NCBI GenBank assembly: GCA_049325575.1 | Contig: JBMOLK010000112.1 | Span: 1-64,000 of the forward strand | Origin: JBMOLK01 sp049325575 | GTDB taxonomy: Bacteria; Bacillota; Clostridia; Acetivibrionales; Acetivibrionaceae | Reading direction: 5' to 3' | Length of the DNA stretch: 64,000 bases | In this document: in pieces, positions 6,368 to 14,411 of the stretch | How positions within the stretch are numbered: the stretch's first letter is position 1 | Layout: each line of letters begins with the position of its first letter | Notes under the pieces: model-generated | What the model was told of the DNA's origin: nothing | What the model saw: the letters and a program-made list of their open reading frames with translations, nothing else | Databases searched by the model: none | Position numbers and translations under genes: made by a program

Positions 6368-8305
6368 TCAATATATGCTTGCAGTTGGAAATTCTTTTAT
6401 TGTTCCATCGGCATACTTTATTATATTAGCTGCATCAAGTGAGGTTGTTATACCATCACCATCTACTTCAGCAGCTACCATTTGAACATTAGTGAGTGCC
6501 AGTTTTCCTAACAGGTAGTCACACACCAAATCACTGTCTTCTTTAGTGATTCCTCCATTGGCGTCAACATCTCCATAAGTAATTAGCTCAACTACTCCTG
6601 CCGGGAATTGTGTGATATCTCCGATAACATACTGGAATATATAGTTGCTGTCATTTGCATCAACAACGCCGTTGCCATCTACATCTGCAGCTACTTTTTG
6701 TACATCAGTAAATGTTTTTGTCCCGGTTGAATAATACCAGACCAGGTCACTATCATTGTAGGTTATAGACCCATCTCCATCCACATCACCATATACAATG
6801 CTGTTAACAGATAGTGTTTGGGATACAGCTCCTGTTCCGCCAAGCCTATTTTTAGCCCTGACTTTGTATGAGTGTTTACCTTTGGCGGCAGCATGGACAT
6901 ACGATGTATTTGATCCGACACTGAAGAAAGGTCCGTTATCAACACTTACCTCATACTCAACTGCACACAAAACCGGATCCCAGGCTAGTCTTATATTTTG
7001 CCCGTCTGAAGTAGCTTTCAAATTCTTTGGCTCATCAAGCAGCTTGATAGTTACCGACATGGAAGATGAGCTTGTACTGTTTACTATAATAGATACACCG
7101 CTGTCGCCTCCATCTCCAAAGAGTTTGCTGTTGGCTGGGGAGGTATTTGGACCTAAAGTGGTGTAAGAACCGCTGTAGAAAAAGCGGTCTCGATTCCACG
7201 TTTTATCCGGATCTTCATACCTGAATTTTGTAGCACTAAATTCATCTTTGTATCCCCTTACATGCCAGATGGCAATACCTCCACTGTTAGTCGATGTTGA
7301 CAGCTCCGAATCGAAGCCGATAAACTGACGATTTTCTATAAGGAAGTATTCTTCAAGTATTTCACCATTATAAAATTCATAGTAATCAATAGGTATTAGT
7401 AATACATTATACTTGCTTGGATCATATAGATCTATAGAATTTACCGTGTAATCTCCTGATGAGCTTATAACCGTTGGCTGTGCAAATCCCATTTTGATTT
7501 TATGCCAGGCATCCAGATGACCACAAGCCTGGGCCATTAGACTTTCTGTGTATACATCTTCTGCAGGATACTTATATAAATCTATTGCACCCATATCATG
7601 TGCTAATTCATGTCTAATAACGCCAGTGGATTCCCCAGCATTATTAAATGAAAAGCCTGAATTTGAAATGCTGAATATATTTACGCCATCAAGGGTTATA
7701 GATGGGTTCAAGTTATAATAGTTTGCCCTGATCCATGGTCCGCCAACTCCGCCTCTTCCATTTGCTACCATAAACACAAAGTGAAGCTCTGTGTTGGTTA
7801 TATATCCATCTCCATTTTTGTCAAAGTCTGAAAAGAATATATAGGGATTGAGGCTTTCTTCACCTGGTGGGTTAGCCAAGTAACTAAGCGCATCATGTGA
7901 AATTCTTTCTTGTTCATCGTAGTCCAGACACTTATTAGATTCATATATATTTGGATGCGGGTAAGGAAGTTTTACTCTTACAATACCATCATTAGCTGCA
8001 CCATTGGTTTCTGCAGCAGGCTGCAAATCAAGCTTGCTTCCCGACACTTCCCTAAAGTAGTGCCTTACAGTGTCTCCTGAAGTTCCAAAGAATAGGTTAC
8101 TGTACTCGGCATCTGTCATTTTAATAGTTCCGTCATACTCTGGGTCGCATCCCTCTCTTGGCAAGACTGACTCGGTAAACTCAACCAAGATGGTAAGTAA
8201 TTTCTCCTGGCGTTCATATGTAGTCTGTGCGAAGGCACTTGTGCTAAAAAGCATCATTGACAAAAGCATTGATGCCAGCATAAGAAAAGCAATTTTCTTT
8301 CTCAT
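6368..8305 (-). CDS. secreted M6-family metalloprotease with FN3 and two dockerin modules
   Basis: A 645-residue extracellular protease. It has a signal peptide (cleavage near AFA-QT, residue 27), an M6/InhA-type catalytic region with zinc motif HELAHDMG (His232, Glu233, His236), then an FN3-like domain (about 425-503) and two complete type I dockerins (about 505-570 and 577-640), each with paired calcium loops such as DVDGDGSITYNDSD and DVDGNGVVDANDSN. Dockerins attach enzymes to cohesins of the cellulosome scaffold. I use ATG 8305, aligning with the paralogue at 49983 and 10 bases from AGGAGG; a GTG at 8311 is only 4 bases from it. Two dockerins in one protein is uncommon. The promoter shares four TTCAA boxes with the paralogue. 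Confidence 0.88.
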   Translation of the reverse strand: MRKKIAFLMLASMLLSMMLFSTSAFAQTTYERQEKLLTILVEFTESVLPREGCDPEYDGTIKMTDAEYSNLFFGTSGDTVRHYFREVSGSKLDLQPAAETNGAANDGIVRVKLPYPHPNIYESNKCLDYDEQERISHDALSYLANPPGEESLNPYIFFSDFDKNGDGYITNTELHFVFMVANGRGGVGGPWIRANYYNLNPSITLDGVNIFSISNSGFSFNNAGESTGVIRHELAHDMGAIDLYKYPAEDVYTESLMAQACGHLDAWHKIKMGFAQPTVISSSGDYTVNSIDLYDPSKYNVLLIPIDYYEFYNGEILEEYFLIENRQFIGFDSELSTSTNSGGIAIWHVRGYKDEFSATKFRYEDPDKTWNRDRFFYSGSYTTLGPNTSPANSKLFGDGGDSGVSIIVNSTSSSSMSVTIKLLDEPKNLKATSDGQNIRLAWDPVLCAVEYEVSVDNGPFFSVGSNTSYVHAAAKGKHSYKVRAKNRLGGTGAVSQTLSVNSIVYGDVDGDGSITYNDSDLVWYYSTGTKTFTDVQKVAADVDGNGVVDANDSNYIFQYVIGDITQFPAGVVELITYGDVDANGGITKEDSDLVCDYLLGKLALTNVQMVAAEVDGDGITTSLDAANIIKYADGTIKEFPTASIY

Positions 8306-8345
8306 ATTCACTATTCCTCCTGACTTTAAATTATTAACTATCTTA

Positions 8346-8408
8346 ATTATAGTACAATATGTTCAAGTCAGATTGAAAATAGTTGAAAAATAGTTGAATA
8401 AAGTTGAA
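8346..8408 (-). promoter_or_regulatory. phased TTCAAC box array and -10 of the M6 protease gene
   Basis: On the minus strand TTCAAC/T boxes begin at 8408, 8398, 8387 and 8377 (steps of 10, 11, 10), and TATAAT runs 8351-8346, 26 bp after the last box. There is no good -35 hexamer, so activation is likely. The same geometry recurs at 49888-49950. Confidence 0.7.
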
Positions 8409-8458
8409 AGATGAGTTTGATGCACTAGTGTGGAAGCTTTATGAATTTATTAAGCTTA

Positions 8459-8956
8459 TTAATAAAAGTTTGGTGGGAATAATAGAACAACAACCACTAC
8501 TACTACAAACGAAACAAAATATGCAATTAAAGGTTTCTTATAATGTAAAACCCATATGGGGAACATCATACAGTCCCATGCCAGTGACCACCACATATTC
8601 CATCCATACTTGTGTACTATTCTGCCATATTCTAAAAAAATCCACTCTATTAGAATATATACAGTTATGAACTTTGCAATACGGTATACTTGTTTTTTTA
8701 AATCTTTTGGGTAGTTGGACAATAGAATGAAAGCGGAAAAAGGAAATACTATAAAAGTATAAAACATTTCTCCCATTACGTGATTAAACAAAAAATCAGG
8801 TTTTAGCTGCCATAGAAAATGATTGAAATAAATGAAGTTGTATAATAAATTTGACATTGCCACAAATAGCATTGTAGAGTGATATCTTTCCCAGTTTTTC
8901 CAATCTCCCTTTTGCCACGCAGCAAATATCGTAAGTATAATTACACCTAAATGCAT
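8459..8956 (-). CDS. CBO0543-type integral membrane protein
   Basis: A 165-residue protein with about five hydrophobic segments. The N-terminal part reads GDWKNWERYHSTMLFVAMSN, the W-x-x-Y-x-x-T-M-L-F pattern I associate with the clostridial CBO0543 membrane family, whose function is unknown. The ATG at 8956 has GAGGT nine bases upstream. The C-terminus ends in a run of eight valines encoded by GTA/GTG/GTT codons, a simple repeat that may vary in length between strains. It stands alone and is divergent from cheY. Confidence 0.7.
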   Translation of the reverse strand: MHLGVIILTIFAAWQKGDWKNWERYHSTMLFVAMSNLLYNFIYFNHFLWQLKPDFLFNHVMGEMFYTFIVFPFSAFILLSNYPKDLKKQVYRIAKFITVYILIEWIFLEYGRIVHKYGWNMWWSLAWDCMMFPIWVLHYKKPLIAYFVSFVVVVVVVLLFPPNFY

Positions 8957-9059
8957 ATATCATAAACCTCGAAAATCTTTTACATTAGTCCTATAGAATA
9001 AGTATTTGCATTTTCTATTGTTTTGACTCATAAAAAGATACTTTAAATTTGCTTAATTG

Positions 9060-9119
9060 TTCGACTAGTAACGACAAATAATGACAACTATTGACAGAAA
9101 AATGTTATTCCTATATAAT
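9060..9119 (+). promoter_or_regulatory. consensus sigma-A promoter with 10-bp phased upstream repeats (cheY leader)
   Basis: TTGACA (9091-9096), a 17-bp spacer and TATAAT (9114-9119) match the consensus perfectly. Just upstream, related GACA-containing units repeat every 10 bp: ACGACAA at 9071, ATGACAA at 9081 and TTGACAG at the -35 itself. TTCGACT at 9060-9066 is one base from an inverted Spo0A box. The start codon of cheY is about 285 bases downstream. Confidence 0.75.
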
Positions 9120-9185
9120 TTAAATTAAGTCAGTAAATGTTGACAACCACAAATAGAAATAAATCTTTTAAATAAGAAAGTTTAG

Positions 9186-9248
9186 ATCTGTCCCTATGGG
9201 AACCTTCAATAGACTTCTTCGCCGCGTTAGGCTACTTTCAACTCAGAT
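9186..9248 (+). ncRNA. structured segment of the cheY 5' leader, unknown class
   Basis: Inside the 285-base leader, ATCTG (9186-9190) can pair with CAGAT (9244-9248), enclosing hairpin TCCC-TAT-GGGA (9191-9201) and hairpin GCC-GCGTTA-GGC (9221-9232). The stretch is richer in G+C than its surroundings. I could not match it to a riboswitch class I know. The rest of 8957-9405 shows no gene. Confidence 0.35.
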
Positions 9249-9405
9249 TTTAAAATCGAGAATTAAAATAAAATTATGTTAATCTTTAAAAGATATTTAC
9301 TCTGGATCATAAGTTAAAATAAAGTATTTATAATTATCGACATGTGAGTTTACGTCAAGTATTTACATATAAGTATCCTAATAAACTGGAATAGGAGGTT
9401 GCTGT

Positions 9406-9768
9406 ATGAAAAGGGTTCTAATAGTAGATGATGCAGCTTTTATGAGAGTAGCAATTAAAATGATGCTTGAGAAAAATGGTTTTGAAGTTGTTGGTGAAGC
9501 AGAGAATGGTGCTGAGGGTATTGTTAAATATAAGGAGTTTCAACCCGACATAGTGACCATGGATATTACAATGCCTGAAATGGACGGCATTCAGGCACTA
9601 AAGGGCATTAGACAGCACGACCCTGATGCCAAAGTTATCATGGTATCTGCCATGGGACAGGAACCAATGATTAGGGAGGCGGTTAAGAGTGGAGCAAAAT
9701 CCTTTATTGTAAAACCTTTTAAAGAAGATCATGTGGTACAGACTTTGAATAAGGTCTTAGGGGTCTAA
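9406..9768 (+). CDS. cheY: CheY-type single-domain response regulator
   Basis: A 120-residue receiver domain with no output domain: acidic pocket Asp8/Asp9, phospho-acceptor Asp53 in TMDITMPEMDG, switch Ser81 and Lys103 in IVKPF. Phospho-CheY normally binds the flagellar switch to change rotation. It is strongly similar to stand-alone clostridial and Thermotoga CheY. GGAGG is eight bases ahead of the ATG. It is monocistronic, not in a che operon, and closes with a terminator at 9804-9840, so a role in another signalling pathway is possible. motAB lie 10 kb away. Confidence 0.88.
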   Translation: MKRVLIVDDAAFMRVAIKMMLEKNGFEVVGEAENGAEGIVKYKEFQPDIVTMDITMPEMDGIQALKGIRQHDPDAKVIMVSAMGQEPMIREAVKSGAKSFIVKPFKEDHVVQTLNKVLGV

Positions 9769-9803
9769 TCGATTGGAACAGGGAATATGGTAAATATATC
9801 AAA

Positions 9804-9840
9804 AAAACAGGGATGCAATAAAGCTTGTCCCTGTTTTTTT
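9804..9840. terminator. terminator between cheY and the convergent gene
   Basis: AAAACAGGGA (9804-9813) pairs with TCCCTGTTTT (9828-9837), followed by T's; A's precede it, so it can serve both strands. Confidence 0.85.
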
Positions 9841-9883
9841 GATTTTACAAGAAGGAAATGAATTCCTTGAAAGCGGTATTATA

Positions 9884-10924
9884 TTAGAAACCTTCAGATT
9901 TATAAACTGTATTGATGAGAACAGGAGTATTATTGTTAACATCCAGCTTATATAAATCCAGTTTTTCCTCAAGGGATTTAGCGTCTTGTGACCTCTTTCT
10001 TTCGCTAACCATGTAATAGAGCGTCTTGTCCGAGTAGGAGAAACCTATAACACTGGCGGAAGCAGGTGTATTTCCGGCAGATTCAGGTTCATATTTAGCT
10101 ATCATATTAAGTTTGTCGTCTTTTTTACTTATTGTAAATATAGCTGCATATTTAGGATTTTTTATGCTGTGAGCCTCAAAAAACATTTTATCCTCAACAG
10201 AATACTTTGAGCTCTTAACTACCACATTAGGATAACCGTCCCTTAAATAAGTATCCAAATCAGACTGGTTGTAAGGGTAATTAATCATCATCAACTTTTC
10301 AAACTTGTCCTTTGGAACATCTCCGCTGTGCTGTCCATCAACGGAGATAGCCTTATATTTGCTTACAAGCTTACCAGTTGGTTCACCAAGCTCATTCTTA
10401 CCTCCATCTCCATCAAAGACAACAAGCTCATGTACAATTATGTCATTAACTACAAGCATGGAGTTTATTCTCTGACAGGACACATTGGTAACTTCGGTCT
10501 TTTCTGTACCTTCAAGTGATTGTTTAACAATATAGAAGGCTTTATTCCTGTTTTGTATGGTATTACCGTCAGGAGTAAACTTACTGTAATATAAGCTGCC
10601 GTTGTAAATATTAATATTGGATATTTCCCCAGAGTCCAGTTCAACTTTGTTGGAACCGTCTTTATTAATTCTGTATAAACCCTTGTTGTCTGAATAGAAT
10701 ATATATTCATTTGTAGCACCCAGCATGCCGGAGCTCATTGAATTTTTAATGTTGAAATCGATGTTAACAGGTTTGTTCAGATTCTCGGTGATATATCCCG
10801 AAGTTTGTGTTGTTGAGTTACCTCCTAGTTTTAAAGCCAGAACAACAATTAAAATGATAAGTACTACGGAAGATGCAAGCAGCATCAACTTTGGATTTTT
10901 AGCATCAACTTTTTCAGTGCTCAT
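9884..10924 (-). CDS. membrane-anchored DUF5050-like beta-propeller protein
   Basis: 346 residues: a short cytoplasmic N-terminus, one membrane helix (LMLLASSVVLIILIVVLALK, about 13-32) and a large extracellular part. The sequence after residue 70 repeats the pattern of DUF5050-type propellers (YIFYSDNKGLYRINKDGSN, LYYSK, LYYMV), found on the surface of many Clostridia and of unknown function. There is no lipobox or catalytic motif. The ATG at 10924 is preceded by GGGGG. Nothing nearby suggests a partner; it converges on cheY and diverges from the sigma-factor operon. Confidence 0.65.
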   Translation of the reverse strand: MSTEKVDAKNPKLMLLASSVVLIILIVVLALKLGGNSTTQTSGYITENLNKPVNIDFNIKNSMSSGMLGATNEYIFYSDNKGLYRINKDGSNKVELDSGEISNINIYNGSLYYSKFTPDGNTIQNRNKAFYIVKQSLEGTEKTEVTNVSCQRINSMLVVNDIIVHELVVFDGDGGKNELGEPTGKLVSKYKAISVDGQHSGDVPKDKFEKLMMINYPYNQSDLDTYLRDGYPNVVVKSSKYSVEDKMFFEAHSIKNPKYAAIFTISKKDDKLNMIAKYEPESAGNTPASASVIGFSYSDKTLYYMVSERKRSQDAKSLEEKLDLYKLDVNNNTPVLINTVYKSEGF

Positions 10925-11201
10925 TATAAGACCCCCTGATAGAATACTTTAGTATTTTATAATTGATATACAAAAAATCAATTCAGCCTTTAAATTATAT
11001 CAAATATAAATACAGTTTGTACATATTATAACACAATCGTGATGAATATTGTATAACATTTATTTAACATATTTATAATAAAAAAATCTGATTTATTTAA
11101 AACTTTTTTATTTTAAGCGTGTATATATATACATAAGCTAAACTAGAGATGAAATATTCACGACTTCATCTTCCTAAGTTATATGAAGGGCGGTTGTTCC
11201 C

Positions 11202-11783
11202 TTGGAGGTTACGGATCAAAAAATAATAAGGCTATGTAAGAATAAAAAAAGAGAAGGATTTGATCTTCTATTTAAAAAATACGAAAAATATATATTCGGT
11301 ATCTGTTATAACTTTACATACAGCAAGGAAGATGCTTTGGACCTGATGCAGGATGTGTTTGTAAAGATATACAAGTCCATTGATAAGGCGGATGAAACCA
11401 AATCAGTATCACTCTGGATAAAGAAAATTGCTGTGAATACCTGCCTGAACTTCAAACGGGATAATAAGGATAGGACTACAGATGTATCAATCAGCTCAAC
11501 TATGGATGAAAGTGACAGGACTATTGAAGATACCATATCGGATAATGCGGATACAGAGAATGAAGTAATATTTATGGATACCAAAAAGGTGTTGGAAGAG
11601 TCAATCAAAGAACTTCCGGAAGAAGTCAGGATGGCAGTAGTCCTAAGGCACATAAAAGGTCTTAGCTATGAAGACATTGCAAATGCTATGAATTGTCCTT
11701 TAGGCACTGTCAAGACATATATATTCAGAGGCAGAAGACTGCTTAAAGATAAGCTGATTAAAAAAGGTGTTTGGGAGGTGTAA
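11202..11783 (+). CDS. ECF-type sigma-70 family RNA polymerase sigma factor
   Basis: 193 residues. Region 2 (LLFKKYEKYIFGICYNFTYS, then DALDLMQDVFVKIY) recognises the -10 element, and region 4 (LPEEVRMAVVLRHIKGLSYE, then IANAMNCPLGTVKTYIFRGR) the -35 element. No ATG exists in frame before region 2; an in-frame TGA at 11184 limits the choices, and TTG 11202 is the best start. An 18-codon frame beginning with ATG at 11183 overlaps this start and could be a coupling leader. The adjacent zinc-type anti-sigma gene indicates the usual sequestration control. The next two genes are sporulation-linked, so a role in late sporulation or envelope stress is plausible. Confidence 0.85.
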   Translation: MEVTDQKIIRLCKNKKREGFDLLFKKYEKYIFGICYNFTYSKEDALDLMQDVFVKIYKSIDKADETKSVSLWIKKIAVNTCLNFKRDNKDRTTDVSISSTMDESDRTIEDTISDNADTENEVIFMDTKKVLEESIKELPEEVRMAVVLRHIKGLSYEDIANAMNCPLGTVKTYIFRGRRLLKDKLIKKGVWEV

Positions 11784-11786
11784 CCG

Positions 11787-12215
11787 ATGAATTGTAAATT
11801 TGATACCGATTTGATCCAGGAATATCTGGAAGGCTCTATTGACCCTATAGAAAAAATATTTTTGGAGGAACACCTTAAGGTATGTAAAAAGTGCCGGGCT
11901 GAACTAACACATTTAAAATTGCTTTTCTACGAGTTTGAGAGTATTAAAGATATTGAGATGGAAGTTCCAACTGAAGTTGAAACAGTTCGGGCTAAGGTGC
12001 TAAGTGACCTTTTTGATAAGGACGAAAGCGGGTATGGAGTAAAAGAGTTTGTCAAGCAGCAAAAGGAAGCTATAAACCTGGCAGCAGGATTTTTAAACTT
12101 TATTCCGGGAAAGAGTATTGTTAAAAATGGATTAAAGGGCGCAAATTCACTGGTAGGCTCTGCATCAAGGAAGGGAATAAAACACGGACTTAAACTGATT
12201 CAAGCGAGGGTATAG
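11787..12215 (+). CDS. zinc-finger (zf-HC2/ZAS) anti-sigma factor-like protein
   Basis: A 142-residue protein starting 3 bases after the sigma-factor stop. The N-terminal His-x3-Cys-x2-Cys motif (EEHLKVCKKCRAEL, about residues 27-40) is the zinc-binding anti-sigma signature. Unlike many ECF anti-sigma factors it has no clear membrane helix; the C-terminal half (about 85-142) is glycine-rich and amphipathic (LAAGFLNFIPGKSIVKNGLK) and might associate with membrane. It should bind and restrain the sigma factor encoded just upstream. Confidence 0.78.
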   Translation: MNCKFDTDLIQEYLEGSIDPIEKIFLEEHLKVCKKCRAELTHLKLLFYEFESIKDIEMEVPTEVETVRAKVLSDLFDKDESGYGVKEFVKQQKEAINLAAGFLNFIPGKSIVKNGLKGANSLVGSASRKGIKHGLKLIQARV

Positions 12216-12217
12216 GA

Positions 12218-12865
12218 ATGATTGTGTTAATAGCTATAGGATACCTGATTCTGATTTTACTTGTTTTACTGCTGATGGTTCTCTTTATTCCTTTTAATTA
12301 TTTGTTTGAAGCCAGGAAATACGATGATGCTTTGATAAGGTTTAGGGTATCATGGCTTAAAGGATTGGCAGGATTCTTCTATATCAAGGCACTCAATCGT
12401 AAGGCATGTATGTATATTTCGTTATTTGGCCTGAAAATTGGAATTAATGCTAAAGGAAAAGCCAGAGAAGAGAAGGTGGAAGAGAAAGAGCATAAGGAAA
12501 ATAATCTGCAGGATTTTTTGGATTTGGATTTTTTAAAGTGTTTAATTGACTCTTTAAAGAAAATATTAAAACATATTAAGCCAAAAAAGTTCATACTTAA
12601 AGGAAGAATAGGGTTTGAAGATCCTTATTATACTGGAACTGTATGTGCACTGACAAACATATTTTACACACAGCTTCAAGACGCAAGCATTAAGATTGAG
12701 ACTGTTTTTGATGATGAGGTAATAGAAGGGGAATGTCTAGTCCAGGGAAGGATAGCATTAGTTGTAATTGCGTATATCGCACTTAGACTATACCTGTCAA
12801 GACCTGTTAGAATAAAGCAAAAAGTTAAGCCAAAAATTAAGGAGGTAAAATCATATGGCGGTTGA
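12218..12865 (+). CDS. DUF2953 membrane protein (YtfI-like)
   Basis: 215 residues with one strong N-terminal membrane segment (residues 1-25), a beta-rich body (LIRFRVSWLKGLAGFFYIKA) and a charged linker around 80-100. This is the DUF2953 pattern represented by Bacillus subtilis YtfI. In many spore formers ytfI precedes ytfJ (gerW), exactly as here, which strengthens the call. It starts 2 bases after the anti-sigma stop and overlaps the next gene by 11 bases. Function unknown; localisation to the forespore membrane is inferred from context. Confidence 0.75.
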   Translation: MIVLIAIGYLILILLVLLLMVLFIPFNYLFEARKYDDALIRFRVSWLKGLAGFFYIKALNRKACMYISLFGLKIGINAKGKAREEKVEEKEHKENNLQDFLDLDFLKCLIDSLKKILKHIKPKKFILKGRIGFEDPYYTGTVCALTNIFYTQLQDASIKIETVFDDEVIEGECLVQGRIALVVIAYIALRLYLSRPVRIKQKVKPKIKEVKSYGG

Positions 12866-13247
12866 AACGAATTTTAACTTAAATGAAAGTATTAATGTAT
12901 TATTTGAAAGGTTGGAGAAGTTTCTTACATCAAAGACTGTAATAGGTGAATCTATTCAGATTGGGGATACAACACTGATTCCTTTCATCACTACAAGCTT
13001 TGGACTTGGTTCGGGTGGGGGAGACGGTAGCGATGGGAAAGGCTCCGGCGGAGTTGGCGGGGGTGCGGGAATTGGCGCAAGGATTACTCCTACAGCCATT
13101 CTCGTAATTAAGGGAGATAAAATTGAGCTTTTGCCTATCAAAAAGTCAGGAAGTCTCGAAAAACTGGTAGAAATGGTGCCTGACATAGTGTCAAAACTAA
13201 ATTTCAGTAAAAGTGGTGAAGATAGCAAGGAAGATGTAAAGGAATAA
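12855..13247 (+). CDS. gerW: GerW/YtfJ-family sporulation protein
   Basis: A 130-residue member of the YtfJ/GerW family: the NVLFERLEKFLTSKTVIGES start, then LIPFITTSFGLGSGGG, a glycine-rich loop (about 52-75) and the conserved GARITPTAILVIKGDKIELL. In Bacillus subtilis GerW is made in the forespore and needed for normal germination. TAAGGAGG precedes the ATG, which overlaps the DUF2953 stop, so the last two genes of this four-gene unit are coupled. A strong bidirectional terminator follows. Confidence 0.82.
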   Translation: MAVETNFNLNESINVLFERLEKFLTSKTVIGESIQIGDTTLIPFITTSFGLGSGGGDGSDGKGSGGVGGGAGIGARITPTAILVIKGDKIELLPIKKSGSLEKLVEMVPDIVSKLNFSKSGEDSKEDVKE

Positions 13248-13262
13248 AGCAGATCAAAAAAA

Positions 13263-13293
13263 GGCCATACCCAGAGGAAGTAAGGGTATGGCC
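13263..13293. terminator. bidirectional terminator after gerW
   Basis: GGCCATACCC (13263-13272) pairs perfectly with GGGTATGGCC (13284-13293), with an A-run before it and TCTGTTTTT after it, between convergent genes. Confidence 0.88.
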
Positions 13294-13310
13294 ATAAGTC
13301 TGTTTTTAGT

Positions 13311-14234
13311 TTATTTGACGTATTTTAATACAGTTATTTTTTTATCAATTGGATTTGCGATAGATAGGATGCTAGAATCTCTTGTAAGATACACATAGCC
13401 GTATTCTACTTGAGGGATCATTTCATCCTTCCAGGTATCTCCTCCATCTGAGGTTCGTAATGCTCTAAGCTTTCTGTCCCTGTTGTAGAAGATTACCAGA
13501 CCATTTTTTGAATCAGAAAATCTTATTACAGCCACCTGTGCCGGTGTCAGGCCAGGAATTCTTTCATCACCTAAACCTAAAGACTTTTTGACCCAGGTTT
13601 TACCGCAATCTTCTGTAGTATACAATACCCCGGCTGTATCCAGGATGTATCCCACAGAGTCGGTCATTAGCTGTACTGCTGCTATAGTCTTGCAATCTTC
13701 CGGAAGCTTCATGGTAGTCCAGCTTTGCCCACCGTCAACTGTATGGCCAAGCTTTGACGTTGACGCAACCCACCCGTTATTTATATCTGCAAATGATATA
13801 AATTGGTAGGGATTTTGGTCGAGCGGGTCATATTCAGGAAGGCTTTTCCATGACTTTCCACCATTACTTGTTATGAAAATACCTCCCAAATCTCCGCAGC
13901 AGAGTGCATTCGCTTCGTCAATAAAGTCAAGACCATATGTGAAGTGGCCACCACTTTCTGACTTTTGCCATGTTTTGCCTCCATCCATTGTGGTATGGAT
14001 TGTACCAAGGTGTCCCATAAGAATACCTGATTTTTCATTTGAAAAACCCGAAAGAGTGAATGTAGATTCATCAAACTTTGCTTCAAAAGCAATATTCCAT
14101 GAACCTTTGTTATCACTGCTTTCTTCGGGTTTCTTTACGTTAGGATTTGCGACCTTTTGACCGTTCTGGCATGCTGACAGCAATATTATCATACTTAAAA
14201 GAACTAGTAGAAAAAGATTTTTAGCCTGTTTCAT
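13311..14234 (-). CDS. secreted lipoprotein with BNR/Ycf48-type repeats
   Basis: 307 residues. The signal peptide ends in the lipobox LSAC (Cys22), followed by a short polar linker and five BNR-like motifs: TTMDGGKTW, TSNGGKSW, TVDGGQSW, TTEDCGKTW and TSDGGDTW. Such S/T-x-D-G-G-x-x-W repeats build a beta-propeller, as in sialidases and the photosystem assembly factor Ycf48. The catalytic residues of sialidases are not apparent, so a binding or scaffold role on the outer face of the membrane is more likely. It is monocistronic and converges on gerW. Confidence 0.78.
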   Translation of the reverse strand: MKQAKNLFLLVLLSMIILLSACQNGQKVANPNVKKPEESSDNKGSWNIAFEAKFDESTFTLSGFSNEKSGILMGHLGTIHTTMDGGKTWQKSESGGHFTYGLDFIDEANALCCGDLGGIFITSNGGKSWKSLPEYDPLDQNPYQFISFADINNGWVASTSKLGHTVDGGQSWTTMKLPEDCKTIAAVQLMTDSVGYILDTAGVLYTTEDCGKTWVKKSLGLGDERIPGLTPAQVAVIRFSDSKNGLVIFYNRDRKLRALRTSDGGDTWKDEMIPQVEYGYVYLTRDSSILSIANPIDKKITVLKYVK

Positions 14235-14351
14235 TTTTTATTCCCCCTAAAGAGTTATCCTTCATTAGGTTTAGTTTAGCATAGAGGGAAAGCCGTATAT
14301 AACAGCAAAACAGCATTATGAATCTGCATATTGGCATAAAAAAAAGAAAAA

Positions 14352-14364
14352 GACCATAATGGTC
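14352..14364 (-). terminator. hairpin GACCAT/ATGGTC downstream of the AraC gene
   Basis: On the minus strand this 6-bp stem is followed by TTTTTCTTTTTTTT, an adequate intrinsic terminator about 50 bases after the araC-type stop. Confidence 0.6.
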
Positions 14365-14411
14365 AGTCAAGATTTAAAAAATAAATTGTATAGTGATTTT
14401 AATTAACAAAT

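Noticed and set aside
8371..8410. TTGAA repeats read as a short tandem repeat or CRISPR-like array
   Set aside because: The units are about 10 bp with no spacers, and the same array precedes the paralogous gene, so a regulator-binding array explains them better.
9186..9248. Match of the cheY leader to cyclic-di-GMP or fluoride riboswitches
   Set aside because: The conserved core sequences of those classes are not present.
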